DNA of 64,000 bases from Rhodococcus erythropolis NBRC 15567 (GTDB lineage: Bacteria > Actinomycetota > Actinomycetes > Mycobacteriales > Mycobacteriaceae), in contig NZ_BCRM01000008.1 of NCBI RefSeq assembly GCF_001552595.1, forward strand, positions 62,001-126,000, written 5' to 3'. The position numbers were made by a program, and so were the translations under genes. The number at the start of each line of letters is the position of its first letter. Within the stretch, counting starts at the first letter, position 1. The notes beneath the pieces were generated by a model. That model was not told the DNA's origin and ran no database searches. It saw only the letters and a program-made list of their open reading frames with translations. Shown here one piece after another: positions 41,601 to 51,552 of the stretch.

Positions 41601-43154
41601 TTACCGGCCCGGAACCCAGGACATGATCTTGATGGCGTGAGGCATGAGCTTTGCCCACACCTTGGCCGGAAGTCCGCGCGGTCCACCGAGATTCATGACG
41701 CGGGTGGTGGCAACGGTCTGCGGCTCGGTGTACTTGATCAGCCCCTCGGCGCCGTGACGACGACCGACGCCCGAGACACCCATGCCGCCCATCGGTGCTG
41801 CGGTGCTGCCCCAGGTGGGTGCGTAACCCTCGTCGACGTTGACGGTGCCGGCGTGGATGCGCGCTGCGATGGCTTCGCCGGCAGCCTTGCTTCCCGCCCA
41901 CACACTGGCGTTGAGGCCGTACTCGGTGTCGTTGGCCGCAGCGATGGCCTCTTCGACGTCCTTGACGGGGTAGATCGAGACGAGCGGCCCGAAGGTCTCG
42001 TCGCGGTAGCACTCGGCGTCTTCGGGAACCCCGGTGAGCAGCGTGGGCTCGTAGAACAGCGGTCCGATGTCCGGGCGGGCCTTGCCGCCGGCAATGACGG
42101 TGGCGCCCTTGACCACTGCGTCGTCGACATGCGCGGAGATTGCCTTGACCTGGGCCTCGGAGACGAGGCTGCCCATCTCGATTCCGAATTCGTAACCAGC
42201 GGCGAGGTTCATCTTCTTGACGCGGTCACCGAACATACGGATGAACTCGGGTGCGATGGACTCTTCGACGTAGATGCGCTCGATGGAGATGCACAGCTGA
42301 CCGGAGTTGGAGAAGCACGCACGCACAGCGGCGTCGGTGACCTCGCGCAGGTCTGCGCCGGCCGCGACGATCATCGGGTTCTTGCCACCGAGTTCGGCGG
42401 AGAAGCCGATCAGTCGACGGCCGGCCTGCTCGGCGAGGAGCTGACCGGTCGCGGTGGAACCGGTGAACATGAGGTAGTCGGTGTTCTCGACCAACGCGGT
42501 GCCCACGACGGAGCCCGGTCCGGGAACCACGGCGAAGAGGTCGCGGGGCAGTCCCGCCTTGTAGAGCAGTTCGACGCAGGCGAGCGCGCAGTACGGCGTC
42601 TGGCTGTCCGGCTTGAGGACAACGGCGTTGCCCGCGAGCAGCGCGGCGATGGCGTCGGACACGGCCAGCGTCATCGGGTAGTTCCACGGCGAGATGACGC
42701 CGACGACACCCTTGGGCTGGTATCGAACGACGGTCTTCGTCAGACCCGGAAGCATGCCGGAGACGCGACGCGGGCGCAGCAGCTTCGGCGCCACACGTGC
42801 GTAGTGACGCGACGTCATCGAGATGTCGAGGACTTCTTCCTGAGCTGCGGTACGCGACTTTCCGGTCTCGGCCTGAGCCATGTCCATGAGGGCGTCGCGG
42901 TTCTCCAGGATGAGATCGCGGTAGCGGTGGAAGACGGCAGCGCGGTCGAGGACGGAGCGCTTGGCCCATTCCTTCTGGGCGACGCGGGCACGGGCGATGG
43001 CCGCAAGTGCGTCGTCGGCGGTGCCAACGGGGATGGTCGCCAGCTCCTTGCCGGTGAACACCTCGGTGATGGACTTCGTCGGGCGATCGGCAACATTGTC
43101 GATGGCGATCAGATCGGCGAGCCGCGAGAAGGTCGCAGCGGACGGAGCAGGCAT
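41601..43154 (-). CDS. gabD2: Succinate-semialdehyde dehydrogenase (NADP+), GabD2-like
   Basis: A 517-residue aldehyde dehydrogenase. Catalytic Glu in ELGGKNP near residue 258 and catalytic Cys in NSGQLCISIERIY near 293 are present, with VGVISPWNYPMTL and PWNYP nucleotide-binding features. The sequence resembles mycobacterial GabD2. It oxidises succinate semialdehyde to succinate. A good AGTAGGGG site precedes ATG 43154. Confidence 0.85.
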   Translation of the reverse strand: MPAPSAATFSRLADLIAIDNVADRPTKSITEVFTGKELATIPVGTADDALAAIARARVAQKEWAKRSVLDRAAVFHRYRDLILENRDALMDMAQAETGKSRTAAQEEVLDISMTSRHYARVAPKLLRPRRVSGMLPGLTKTVVRYQPKGVVGVISPWNYPMTLAVSDAIAALLAGNAVVLKPDSQTPYCALACVELLYKAGLPRDLFAVVPGPGSVVGTALVENTDYLMFTGSTATGQLLAEQAGRRLIGFSAELGGKNPMIVAAGADLREVTDAAVRACFSNSGQLCISIERIYVEESIAPEFIRMFGDRVKKMNLAAGYEFGIEMGSLVSEAQVKAISAHVDDAVVKGATVIAGGKARPDIGPLFYEPTLLTGVPEDAECYRDETFGPLVSIYPVKDVEEAIAAANDTEYGLNASVWAGSKAAGEAIAARIHAGTVNVDEGYAPTWGSTAAPMGGMGVSGVGRRHGAEGLIKYTEPQTVATTRVMNLGGPRGLPAKVWAKLMPHAIKIMSWVPGR

Positions 43155-43232
43155 TTCAGTACCCCTACTGGTGAGTAGTTCTTGGAGTTACACACAACTT
43201 ACCCCGTCGGTGGTACCGATCACAGTGCCGAA

Positions 43233-44549
43233 TCAGACAGAGTCAACCAATACTGCCTCTTTCGGACGTTTTGCGATCAACAACGACATGACTGCAGCGA
43301 TCGCGCAGAGCGCGCCGGCCACCAAGAATGCAGCGTCGTACGAGCCGATCTGATCACGAACGAGGCCGGCCAAGAAGGCCACCAGACCCGCACCGATCTG
43401 ATGAGATGCCAGCACCCAACCGAACACGATGGGGGCGTCGGCGCCGAAGTGCTGACGGCACAGCGCGACCGTCGGCGGAACCGTCGCCACCCAGTCGAGC
43501 CCGTAGAAGATGACAAACGCGATCATCGGCGGATTCACGGTGTTGGCGAGCAGCAGCGGCAGGAAGAGCAGCGAGATTCCGCGGAAGAGGTAGTAGATGC
43601 CGAGAAGTTTTCGCGAGTCCATCCGGTCGGTGAACCAACCCGAAGCAATGGTGCCGACCATGTCGAGGATTCCGATCAACGCCAACAGGGACGCGGCCGT
43701 CGTGATCGGCATTCCGTGATCGTGCGACGCCGGGACGAAGTGCGTTCCGATCAGGCCGTTGGTGCTCGCGCCGCAAATCGCGAAGGTACCGGCGAGAAGC
43801 CAGAACACCTTGGTCTTCGACGCCATCACCAGCACCGAGATCGCCCGGCCTCCGGCGCCGCCGCGCTGGTAGACAGGCTTGGCGGGTGGGGCGTAATCGG
43901 CGGGCGCGCCGTACGGCGTCGTTCCCACGTCTGACGGATAGTTACGCAGGAACAGCAGAACGAACGGCACGACGGCCAGTGCGGCAAACGAAACTGTGAA
44001 GGCGACGCTCTTCCAGTCGTACGTTTCCGCGAGCTTCGCCAGGACGGGCAGGAACACCAGCTGACCGGCAGCACCACCGGCCGTCAGGATGCCGGTCACG
44101 AGACCACGCTTTTCGACGAACCAGCGATCGACGACGGTGGCGACAAACGCCAGCGCCATCGAACCGGTGCCGAGACCGACGAAGACACCCCACAGCAGAA
44201 TGAGTTGCCAACTCGAGGTCATGAAGATCGTGAGACCACTGCCGAGCGAGATGAGCGCCAACGCCGAAGTGACGACCGCCCGGATACCGAACCTTTCCAT
44301 CAGGGCAGCGGCGAACGGCGAGGTCAGCCCGTACAGGATCAGGTTGACCGAGACGGCGGCCGAGATGCTGGCGCGCGACCACCCGAAATCCTCGTGCAGC
44401 GGATCGATCAGCACCGATGGGGCAGCGCGGAAGCTCGCCGCACCGACCAATGCCAGGAATGCCACGATCGCGACGGACCACGCGCGGTGAAAGCGCGGGG
44501 ATCTCACCTGCTGCGGGCCCGATTCGGGGAGAGCGGTCTCAGAAGTCAC
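43233..44549 (-). CDS. MFS transporter, monocarboxylate/oxalate-formate antiporter-like
   Basis: A 438-residue major facilitator with 12 helices. Segments DFGWSRASISAAVSVNLILYGLTSPFAAALMERFG and WFVEKRGLVTGILTAGGAAGQLVFLP are typical of the MCT/OFA-like group for organic anions. It is divergent from the GlxA-type regulator gene (71-bp gap), which may control it. GTG start, weak ribosome site. Confidence 0.82.
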   Translation of the reverse strand: MTSETALPESGPQQVRSPRFHRAWSVAIVAFLALVGAASFRAAPSVLIDPLHEDFGWSRASISAAVSVNLILYGLTSPFAAALMERFGIRAVVTSALALISLGSGLTIFMTSSWQLILLWGVFVGLGTGSMALAFVATVVDRWFVEKRGLVTGILTAGGAAGQLVFLPVLAKLAETYDWKSVAFTVSFAALAVVPFVLLFLRNYPSDVGTTPYGAPADYAPPAKPVYQRGGAGGRAISVLVMASKTKVFWLLAGTFAICGASTNGLIGTHFVPASHDHGMPITTAASLLALIGILDMVGTIASGWFTDRMDSRKLLGIYYLFRGISLLFLPLLLANTVNPPMIAFVIFYGLDWVATVPPTVALCRQHFGADAPIVFGWVLASHQIGAGLVAFLAGLVRDQIGSYDAAFLVAGALCAIAAVMSLLIAKRPKEAVLVDSV

Positions 44550-44620
44550 AGAGAGAATTCTGCAGTTCGGATTCGATCGAGAACAGTGGCCAGATTGCCA
44601 ATATATGAAAGGATCGAGCC

Positions 44621-45592
44621 ATGTCTGTTCCGCATCGCGTCGTCGTACTGGCTCTGAACGGAGTCATTCCCTTCGAACTCGGGATCCCCGCGCGTATCTT
44701 CGGGCGTGCCATCGACGTCGAGGATCGGCCGCTGTACGAGATCCTGACGTGCACCGTCGACGGCAATCCCGTGCAGACCGACGCTGACTTCAGCATTTCG
44801 GTCGACCATGGGAGCGAGTTGCTCGCCACCGCCGACACCGTCGTCATCCCCGCGTCGTACGAATTGGGCCCGGCCTTCGACGAGGGGTATCTCTCCCCCG
44901 AATTGGCCGCAGCATTCGAACACATCCGCCCGGGGACCCGGCTCGTCTCGATCTGCACCGGTTCGTACATCCTCGCCGCGTCCGGTTTGCTCGACGGACT
45001 CCGTGCTACGACGCATTGGCGCAACACCGACCATTTCCAGCGTGTCTATCCCAAGGTGAACGTGGATCCCGACGTGCTGTTCGTCGACGAAGGCCACATC
45101 CTGACCTCGGCCGGCGCGGCGTCAGGCGTCGATCTCTGTCTACACATCGTCAGGCGCGACCACGGCATGGAAGTGGCGAACACCGTCGCGAGGCGTTGCG
45201 TCGTACCGCCGTGGCGCGACGGTGGCCAAGCGCAGTACATCCGCCGCCCACTTGCCGACAAGCCTTCGGAATCGACTGCCGACGCTCGGCACTGGGCCCT
45301 CGAACATCTCGGCGATCCGATCACGCTGGCAGACCTGGCGACGCGTGCCAACATGAGCGTCCGCACCTTCAGCCGTCGATTCCGCGACGAAGTCGGAACC
45401 ACGCCGAACCGCTGGTTGACCAGCAGACGCGTCGATCGGGCACGTGAATTGCTGGAGGAATCCGATCTGTCGATCGATGCAATTGCAGCTCGAACCGGCT
45501 TCGGGACTGCGACATCGATGCGTCAACACATGAACGAAGCGCTCGGCGTTTCACCGAGCGCCTACCGACGCACGTTCAAGGCACCGGCGTAA
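44621..45592 (+). CDS. GlxA family regulator (DJ-1/PfpI-like domain plus AraC helix-turn-helix)
   Basis: A 323-residue protein. Residues 1-190 form the DJ-1/PfpI-like domain, with the nucleophile-elbow Cys in SICTGSYILAASGLLDG near residue 113. Residues 220-320 are the two AraC helix-turn-helices (ITLADLATRANMSVRTFSRRFRDEVGTTP and IDAIAARTGFGTATSMRQHM). These regulators sense small nitrogenous or carboxylic compounds. The divergent MFS gene is a natural target. Confidence 0.88.
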   Translation: MSVPHRVVVLALNGVIPFELGIPARIFGRAIDVEDRPLYEILTCTVDGNPVQTDADFSISVDHGSELLATADTVVIPASYELGPAFDEGYLSPELAAAFEHIRPGTRLVSICTGSYILAASGLLDGLRATTHWRNTDHFQRVYPKVNVDPDVLFVDEGHILTSAGAASGVDLCLHIVRRDHGMEVANTVARRCVVPPWRDGGQAQYIRRPLADKPSESTADARHWALEHLGDPITLADLATRANMSVRTFSRRFRDEVGTTPNRWLTSRRVDRARELLEESDLSIDAIAARTGFGTATSMRQHMNEALGVSPSAYRRTFKAPA

Positions 45593-45622
45593 GCGGCAGT
45601 ACCAGGCACTATCCTGGAGGCC

Positions 45623-46000
45623 ATGGCCGAACAGACTCGCCCGAACTTTCCCCAGTACTGCGGATACCTCCTGGGGAAGACGCTCCCCGACCGGTACCAG
45701 GACTGGGTGCGGAACGATCTGGTCGGACCGGGTGCGCAGGCTCGCTACATCATTCGTTTCACCGTGCCGGCGACGCTGATTCTTCTGCTGTTCCTGTTGA
45801 TTCCGGGACCGATCTGGATTCCCTTGGCCATGATGGCTTTGCTGCTCATCCCGCTCGCGTACTTCGTCGTGGCGCTCGGGACCATCTACCGCCGTCACCG
45901 CCTGCTGAGCCACGGACTCGATCCCGAACTGCTCGACGAGAAGGCCCAGCGCCGTGCCGATCGCACTCGCGAGGACTACGAGAAGCGGCACGGTCGCTGA
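45623..46000 (+). CDS. DUF5313 family membrane protein
   Basis: A 125-residue protein with two adjacent hydrophobic helices (about 43-62 and 64-86) between a soluble N-terminus (PNFPQYCGYLLGKTLPDRYQDWV) and a charged tail rich in R, E and K. It matches DUF5313, a Mycobacteriales family of unknown function. Confidence 0.8.
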   Translation: MAEQTRPNFPQYCGYLLGKTLPDRYQDWVRNDLVGPGAQARYIIRFTVPATLILLLFLLIPGPIWIPLAMMALLLIPLAYFVVALGTIYRRHRLLSHGLDPELLDEKAQRRADRTREDYEKRHGR

Positions 46001-46007
46001 GCACCCC

Positions 46008-47687
46008 TCAGCGGAACATCGTCACTGCGGCCTTGGCGAGGACCTTCGGATCCTTCTCGTAGTGATGCATCTTGGTGAGCTTGTCTTCCGGAATCCCCAG
46101 GAACTTGTAGACGGCCACCTGAGCGCACCGCACCGAGTACTGCTCGGTGAACACCATGTCGAACGGCAACTCCGCGAACTGACTGATGAAGGCCAGGTTC
46201 TTGGAGTGCTTCGGCACCACCAGCGGCCGGTCGCCGACGGCTCGCCGATTGAACAGCGCACTGGCGTAAGGCATGTGGCTGGGAATCGAATTCACGACGC
46301 TGTCCATAATCTCTTGTCGGCGCGCGGCGAGCGCACCGCTCTCGTCGAGTGCCTCGAGATGCCCGAGAGTCTCTTCCAGCATTTCGCGCCCGGTCATCTC
46401 GATGAACGGCTTCTTCACGTAGTCGCCGTCCTTGCGCGGGAACAGACAGTAACCCCAGAAGACTCCTTCGTTCTCCTTCTGCGCGTGGTAGTGCGGCTGA
46501 TGGTGAACCACGATCGACAGAAGCACGTTCGAGTCCACGAACGTGTTGAGTGCATTTCCGGGGAGCTGCTTGGTGATTCGGGAAATCTCGTTGATGAGCT
46601 CGTGTGACGAAGTGGTGACGGTGAAGCTGGTCCACTCACTCTGCGCCCGGTCCCCGAAGAACTTGTCGGGATTCCCGAGATCGTAGAAATGCTCGGTGGC
46701 CTGCTTCCACAGCAGCGCACTCGGCGCGTATCTCATGTCTTCGACGATCGGAGTATCCAGATCGCCGATCGACGAACTGTCGGTGATGCTGCCGTTGGTG
46801 TCGAAGACGAAATCGCCTTCCGCCACGTCGATTCGGCCCTTCTCGCCGGTGCGGACGTTCTCGTAATCGAGTCCCGTCACGATGATCTCGTCTCGAAGCG
46901 GGGTGTCCTTGAACACGAACTCCGTGATCTTCAGTTCGTTGACGAACTTCACGCCCTTACCTTCGAGGAAGGTCCGCATCGGCAAGATGATGCTCTCGTA
47001 CTGGTTGTACGGGGACCTGGTGACACCCGCAAGCGTCTGAATGCGGCTGAACTCGAGAATCATTCGGTTCATGTACCGGCGAAGCTCCATCGCCGAACTC
47101 ACCCGCTTGAAAGCGAAAGTGGTCTCCCACATGTACCAGAAGTTGGTGGTGAAGAAGTGCGGAGTGTCCTCGAACCACTGCTCGATGCTGATGTCGTCGA
47201 GTTTTGCCTCGTCCGACTCCGGCATCGTCATCAGCTTCGTCAACAAGTACCGGTCCTTGTTGTCGAATTGCATGTGCTTGTAATCGTTCTCGCCCTTGTT
47301 GCGAATACCGTCTCGGTCGATCAACCGTGCGACGTCATGCGTGGGGTGCGCGTGGTCGAAGTCGAGAATGTCATCCGTCACCGACTTTCCCGGGTTGTCC
47401 AGCGACGGAACCGCACTCAATACGTCCCAGAGGTTCTCGTAGGTTTCCTCGTTGAGCATGCGGCCGCCGCGGTTGATGAAACCCGCGTCGTTACCGAGTT
47501 CGCGATGGCCGTACTGGTGCTGAAACGTAGCGGCGGATTCGCCGTCGTTCGCTCCGTGCATGTCCAGGCCCATGATGGTGATGTCCTCACCGTTCCACTC
47601 ACCGTCTCGAATCAGATAGACGGCAGCCGAGAGGTTTCCGATGCCGGCACCGATCATGTAGGCCTTGTGAGACAGATTGGAAGACAT
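46008..47687 (-). CDS. ohyA: Oleate hydratase
   Basis: A 559-residue FAD enzyme. GAGIGNLSAAVYLIRDGEW near 13-30 binds FAD, and GLDMHGANDGE with NRGGRMLNEETYENLWD are hallmark motifs of the oleate hydratase (myosin-cross-reactive antigen) family, the second holding catalytic Glu. It adds water to oleic acid to give 10-hydroxystearate. ATG 47687 follows a GGAACG site; the longer frame is noncoding. It lies downstream of, and in line with, an XRE-TetR regulator gene, 94 bp apart. Confidence 0.95.
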   Translation of the reverse strand: MSSNLSHKAYMIGAGIGNLSAAVYLIRDGEWNGEDITIMGLDMHGANDGESAATFQHQYGHRELGNDAGFINRGGRMLNEETYENLWDVLSAVPSLDNPGKSVTDDILDFDHAHPTHDVARLIDRDGIRNKGENDYKHMQFDNKDRYLLTKLMTMPESDEAKLDDISIEQWFEDTPHFFTTNFWYMWETTFAFKRVSSAMELRRYMNRMILEFSRIQTLAGVTRSPYNQYESIILPMRTFLEGKGVKFVNELKITEFVFKDTPLRDEIIVTGLDYENVRTGEKGRIDVAEGDFVFDTNGSITDSSSIGDLDTPIVEDMRYAPSALLWKQATEHFYDLGNPDKFFGDRAQSEWTSFTVTTSSHELINEISRITKQLPGNALNTFVDSNVLLSIVVHHQPHYHAQKENEGVFWGYCLFPRKDGDYVKKPFIEMTGREMLEETLGHLEALDESGALAARRQEIMDSVVNSIPSHMPYASALFNRRAVGDRPLVVPKHSKNLAFISQFAELPFDMVFTEQYSVRCAQVAVYKFLGIPEDKLTKMHHYEKDPKVLAKAAVTMFR

Positions 47688-47781
47688 TGGGTTTCGTTCC
47701 TTACTCGAGTCGCGGTACGGATACCTTCCAAGCATGGACCCGTTTGCCCGCAGGCGCATCACCCGAACCGGATGACGTCCG

Positions 47782-48660
47782 TCACGGTCGCTGAAGGCGC
47801 ACCAGATCCAGCGCAAAACGCGCGTAGTCGCGTGCAATTTCCTCGGGGGTTTGTGGTCCGCTCGGCCGATACCATTGCGCGACAGAGACACACATCACGA
47901 CAATCGCACGCGCGGCCTGTCGCGGCCGATCCGTCTCGAACACACCGGCGGCGATTCCGTCGTCCACTTGCTTCGTCATCAACCATTGCTGGTAGTTGCG
48001 TGATTCCGTGATGCGCAACCTGTTCTCGGCTGTGAGACTGCGCATTTCGCTGGCGCCGAGGAATCCTTGATCACGCCGATAGATATGGAACAAGGTCACA
48101 CATTCGACAAGGAAAGCCAATCTTTCGTCGGGACTTTCGCCCTCTTCGATAGCCGCCAACGATCTCGTGTTCAGTTCAGCCATGGTGAGGTCGAGAATTT
48201 CGGCCAACATCTGTTGCTTACTGGAATAGTGGTGATACAGACCCGGAACACTCATCTGCGCACGTTTGGCGATCTCACGCATCGCAGCGCCGTGATATCC
48301 GGTCTTCACCATCTCCGCGAGCGCGGCAGCCAACACCGGATCGAACGAACTCGGACCGAACCTTCGCCACTCGTTCGGGCGAAAATGTGCGTCCGGGTCG
48401 GCGTCGTCGCCTCCCCATCGCGGCTGTTCCGGCGGACGCACTATCGCAGCCGGGAGCAGAGCGTCGAAACGCACTCCGAGAATCCCGCCGATTGCCGCCA
48501 ACCGGTCGACGCTGACTCTGGTCTTTCCGGTCTCGACAGCGCTGAGGGTAGCCGGGCTGACATCGAGACGCCTGGCCAATTCACGCAGCGAGAGCCCGCT
48601 GTGACGCCGCGCTTGCCGGATCGACGCCCCGATCAGGACAGCATTCTCAAATTCGGTCAC
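47782..48660 (-). CDS. XRE-TetR double DNA-binding regulator
   Basis: A 292-residue fusion regulator. Residues about 10-65 are an XRE helix-turn-helix (IRQARRHSGLSLRELARRLDVSPATLSAVETGKT). A linker rich in P, D and R follows, then a TetR-type domain about 100-290 (GYHGAAMREIAKRAQMSVPGLYHHYSSKQQML). GTG 48660 is the likely start. It precedes ohyA on the same strand and is divergent from the cyclase-ligase operon, so either may be its target. Confidence 0.85.
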   Translation of the reverse strand: MTEFENAVLIGASIRQARRHSGLSLRELARRLDVSPATLSAVETGKTRVSVDRLAAIGGILGVRFDALLPAAIVRPPEQPRWGGDDADPDAHFRPNEWRRFGPSSFDPVLAAALAEMVKTGYHGAAMREIAKRAQMSVPGLYHHYSSKQQMLAEILDLTMAELNTRSLAAIEEGESPDERLAFLVECVTLFHIYRRDQGFLGASEMRSLTAENRLRITESRNYQQWLMTKQVDDGIAAGVFETDRPRQAARAIVVMCVSVAQWYRPSGPQTPEEIARDYARFALDLVRLQRP

Positions 48661-48780
48661 AGTGTTCAGTATTGCCGAACATAGGATTTCCAACAATGCG
48701 ATGACCACGGAAATCTATGAACGTGTTGACTACTAGTTATCGGCCTGAACATGATGTGGATCACAAAGACCCAGGTCCGC

Positions 48781-48796
48781 CCGAGCGATCGTTCGG
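48781..48796. promoter_or_regulatory. Near-perfect 16-bp palindrome before the cyclase-ligase operon
   Basis: CCGAGCGATCGTTCGG pairs at seven of eight positions and lies 27 bp upstream of the cyclase-family start, in the promoter shared with the divergent XRE-TetR gene. It fits a TetR-type operator. Confidence 0.45.
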
Positions 48797-48823
48797 TGTC
48801 GGTAGCGAGAGGATCGAATCACC

Positions 48824-49777
48824 ATGACCGAGGCGCCATATCTTGGAGAACTCCTGCGCGACGCACCCAGCAACTGGGGCAAGTGGGGAGAGTCCGACGA
48901 GGTCGGTTCACTGAACTACCTCGACGCCGGACAGGTGCTTCGCGGCGTCGGAACCATCAAGCAGGGTTCCGTGTTCACACTCCAACGTCTTATCGGCGAT
49001 CCCAAGGGTGATCCGGTCTGGCCGGGCCGGAGCCCCGCCGAGCGCACACAGATCTTCGACGAGAGCAGCTGGGACGGCGACGACGCCCCCAACTTCCCCG
49101 GCGGCCTGCATTACGCGGACGACAAGATCGACGCATTCCTGCAGGGCTCGACGCAGTACGACGCACTCGGCCACGTCTGGTACGACGGCGCCCTGTGGAA
49201 CGGATACTCGGCTGATACCACTGTCGGCGGCCTGGAGAAGGCCAGCGTCGAACCGATTGCCGACCGCGGCGTCGTCGGACGCGCAGTACTTCTCGACATG
49301 GCGAAGTTCCGCGGCAAGGAAAACCTCGACAAGGCCGAAACCTTCACGCACCATGATCTTTTGGCCTGCGCCGAAGCGCAGGGCGTCACCATCGAGAAGC
49401 GTGACATTCTCGTCATCCGCACCAACTTCCTCAAGCTGTTCTTCGACCAAGGCGAGGCCTTCTACGAGGGCTTCTGCGAGCCCGGCTTGATCTACAGCCC
49501 CGAACTCGTCCAGTGGTTCCAGGACATGGAGATTCCGAACCTCGTCACCGACACCATTGCCAACGAGGTCACCACCGACCCCGAAAACGGTGTGGCACTG
49601 GTTCTCCACAACGCATTGATGCGCAACCTCGGTGTGGTGTTCACCGAGATCTGCGATCTGGAGAAGCTGGCCGCGGACTGCGCGTCCGACGGCCAGTACA
49701 CGTTCTTGTACGTCGCCGCACCGCTCAAGGTTGCCAAGGCCAGCGGCTCTCCCGTGAATCCGGTTGCCATCAAATGA
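48824..49777 (+). CDS. Cyclase family (kynurenine formamidase-like) hydrolase
   Basis: A 317-residue protein of the cyclase family (PF04199). A Thr-Gln-Tyr-Asp-x-Leu-Gly-His segment near residue 105 and FTHHDLLACAE near 178 carry typical metal/active-site residues. Family members hydrolyse amides, lactones or ring compounds with a divalent metal. It is coupled (ATGA) to an acyl-CoA ligase gene, so both probably act on one catabolic substrate: ring or amide opening, then CoA activation. Confidence 0.8.
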   Translation: MTEAPYLGELLRDAPSNWGKWGESDEVGSLNYLDAGQVLRGVGTIKQGSVFTLQRLIGDPKGDPVWPGRSPAERTQIFDESSWDGDDAPNFPGGLHYADDKIDAFLQGSTQYDALGHVWYDGALWNGYSADTTVGGLEKASVEPIADRGVVGRAVLLDMAKFRGKENLDKAETFTHHDLLACAEAQGVTIEKRDILVIRTNFLKLFFDQGEAFYEGFCEPGLIYSPELVQWFQDMEIPNLVTDTIANEVTTDPENGVALVLHNALMRNLGVVFTEICDLEKLAADCASDGQYTFLYVAAPLKVAKASGSPVNPVAIK

Positions 49778-51423
49778 CATACGAAGATCGCCCTTGGTTG
49801 GCGTTGTACCGCAACGACGTTCCCCCCGACATCGACGTCGAACAGCCCACAATGCTCGAAATGTTGGCGGCGGCGGTCCGCTCTGATCCGGACGCCACGG
49901 CTGTGAAGTACTTCGACGGTCAACTCAGTTTCGCCGAACTGGATCAGCAGAGTGACGCCCTGGCCCGCGCACTACGAGCAGGTGGTCTGACGAAGGGAGA
50001 CCGTGTCGCACTCTTCCTGCAGAACGTTCCGCAATTCGTGCTCGCCCTCGCCGGAATCTGGAAAGCCGGCGGCGTCGCAGTCTCGATCAATCCCATGAGC
50101 CGTGAACGAGAACTGGGATACCAACTCGAAGATTCCGGAGCAGCGGTTCTGATCGCTCTCGAGGGGCTCTACGAGTCCGTCGGCCGCAACGTCGTCTCCG
50201 ACTCGCCGGTCAGGCGAGTCATCACCACCTCGGAACTCGAGTACCAAAGCCGCAACGATCCACGGGTTTTCGACGGAATCGTGAAGAAGGATCTCGGTAC
50301 CGACGATCTCGCGACGCTGATCGACCAGCATCGTCTCGGCGATCCGATCACTACCGACGCTGCACCGGAAGACATTGCGGTACTGACCTATACGTCGGGA
50401 ACCACAGGTCCGCCGAAGGGAGCGATGACCTCTCACGCGAATATGACCTTCAACGCCCAGGTCTACCGTGACTGGCTGGGGCTCACCCCGAAAGACACGG
50501 TTCTCGGCGTAGCACCGCTCTTCCACATCACGGGGTTGATCGGTCACATCGCGGTGTCCGTCCTGGCGAGAATGCCGCTGGTGCTGGCCTATCGCTTCCA
50601 GCCCGAGGTGATGCTCGACGCGATTCGTGAGCACCGCCCGACATTCACAGTCGGCGCCATCACTGCGTTCACCGCACTGCTCAACACTCCGGGTTGCGCG
50701 CCCGCAGACTTCACCTCCATGCGGTTGCTGTATTCCGGCGGCGCACCCATCTCGCCGACAGCCGCCGAGGCAGTCCGCGCCATGACCGGTGCTGCGCTGC
50801 ACAACATCTACGGGCTGACCGAGACCACGTCGCCCACTCACGCCGTTCCCGTCGGGGCGGACACGCCCGTCGACCCCACGTCCGGGGCACTGTCCGTCGG
50901 CGTTCCAGTACCCAACACCGTGGTCCGCATCGAAGACGAGGGCGGTGCGGTCCTGCCGATCGGAGAGATCGGTGAATTGGTCGTCCGTGGTCCACAGGTG
51001 GTGCGCGGTTACTGGAACAAGCCGGAGGAGAGTGCGTCGGCCATTCGCGACGGGTGGTTCCACACCGGCGACGTCGGTTTCATGGACGAAGCCGGCTGGT
51101 TCTACGTCGTCGACCGTAAGAAGGACATGATCATCGCGTCCGGTTACAAGGTGTGGCCACGCGAGGTCGAGGACGTTCTTGCCGAGCACCCCGCAGTCCG
51201 TGAGGCGGCAGTCGTCGGGATCGCCGACGAATACCGCGGTGAGACGGTGAAGGCGTTTGTCAGCCTCGTCGCGGGGGCGTCCGTCACCCCGGAAGATCTG
51301 ATCGATCACTGCAAGCAGCGGATGGCGGCGTACAAGTACCCACGCTCCGTGGTGCTGGTGGAGGAACTGCCCAAGACCGTCACCGGCAAGATCTTGCGAC
51401 GGGAGCTGCGCACGACCTCCTGA
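49774..51423 (+). CDS. Acyl-CoA ligase (AMP-binding)
   Basis: A 549-residue adenylate-forming ligase. YTSGTTGPPKG near 205, IYGLTETTSP near 345, GWFHTGD near 428 and the catalytic Lys in VTGKILRRE near 540 are intact. It activates a fatty or aromatic acid to its CoA ester. ATG 49774 is favoured because it overlaps the cyclase stop and starts the homologous region. Confidence 0.9.
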   Translation: MTYEDRPWLALYRNDVPPDIDVEQPTMLEMLAAAVRSDPDATAVKYFDGQLSFAELDQQSDALARALRAGGLTKGDRVALFLQNVPQFVLALAGIWKAGGVAVSINPMSRERELGYQLEDSGAAVLIALEGLYESVGRNVVSDSPVRRVITTSELEYQSRNDPRVFDGIVKKDLGTDDLATLIDQHRLGDPITTDAAPEDIAVLTYTSGTTGPPKGAMTSHANMTFNAQVYRDWLGLTPKDTVLGVAPLFHITGLIGHIAVSVLARMPLVLAYRFQPEVMLDAIREHRPTFTVGAITAFTALLNTPGCAPADFTSMRLLYSGGAPISPTAAEAVRAMTGAALHNIYGLTETTSPTHAVPVGADTPVDPTSGALSVGVPVPNTVVRIEDEGGAVLPIGEIGELVVRGPQVVRGYWNKPEESASAIRDGWFHTGDVGFMDEAGWFYVVDRKKDMIIASGYKVWPREVEDVLAEHPAVREAAVVGIADEYRGETVKAFVSLVAGASVTPEDLIDHCKQRMAAYKYPRSVVLVEELPKTVTGKILRRELRTTS

Positions 51424-51552
51424 TCACAGGGCAGCGGGCGGACTTCACGGTCCGCCTGCTGTCTGATCGCGCACAGTTTTAGGTCGACCACGCAATCGGG
51501 GTAATGGAACAGTAATATGTGCTGAGTACCCACGGACAAACGGGAGACATCA

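Noticed and set aside
41601..43154. Assignment as P5C dehydrogenase partner of proline dehydrogenase
   Set aside because: The sequence resembles GabD2-type succinate-semialdehyde dehydrogenase and the gene is convergent with, not cotranscribed with, the proline dehydrogenase gene.
41109..43178. A 689-codon open frame on the plus strand
   Set aside because: It lies opposite the well-recognised semialdehyde dehydrogenase and SRPBCC genes and its translation has no family likeness; high GC makes such antisense frames common.
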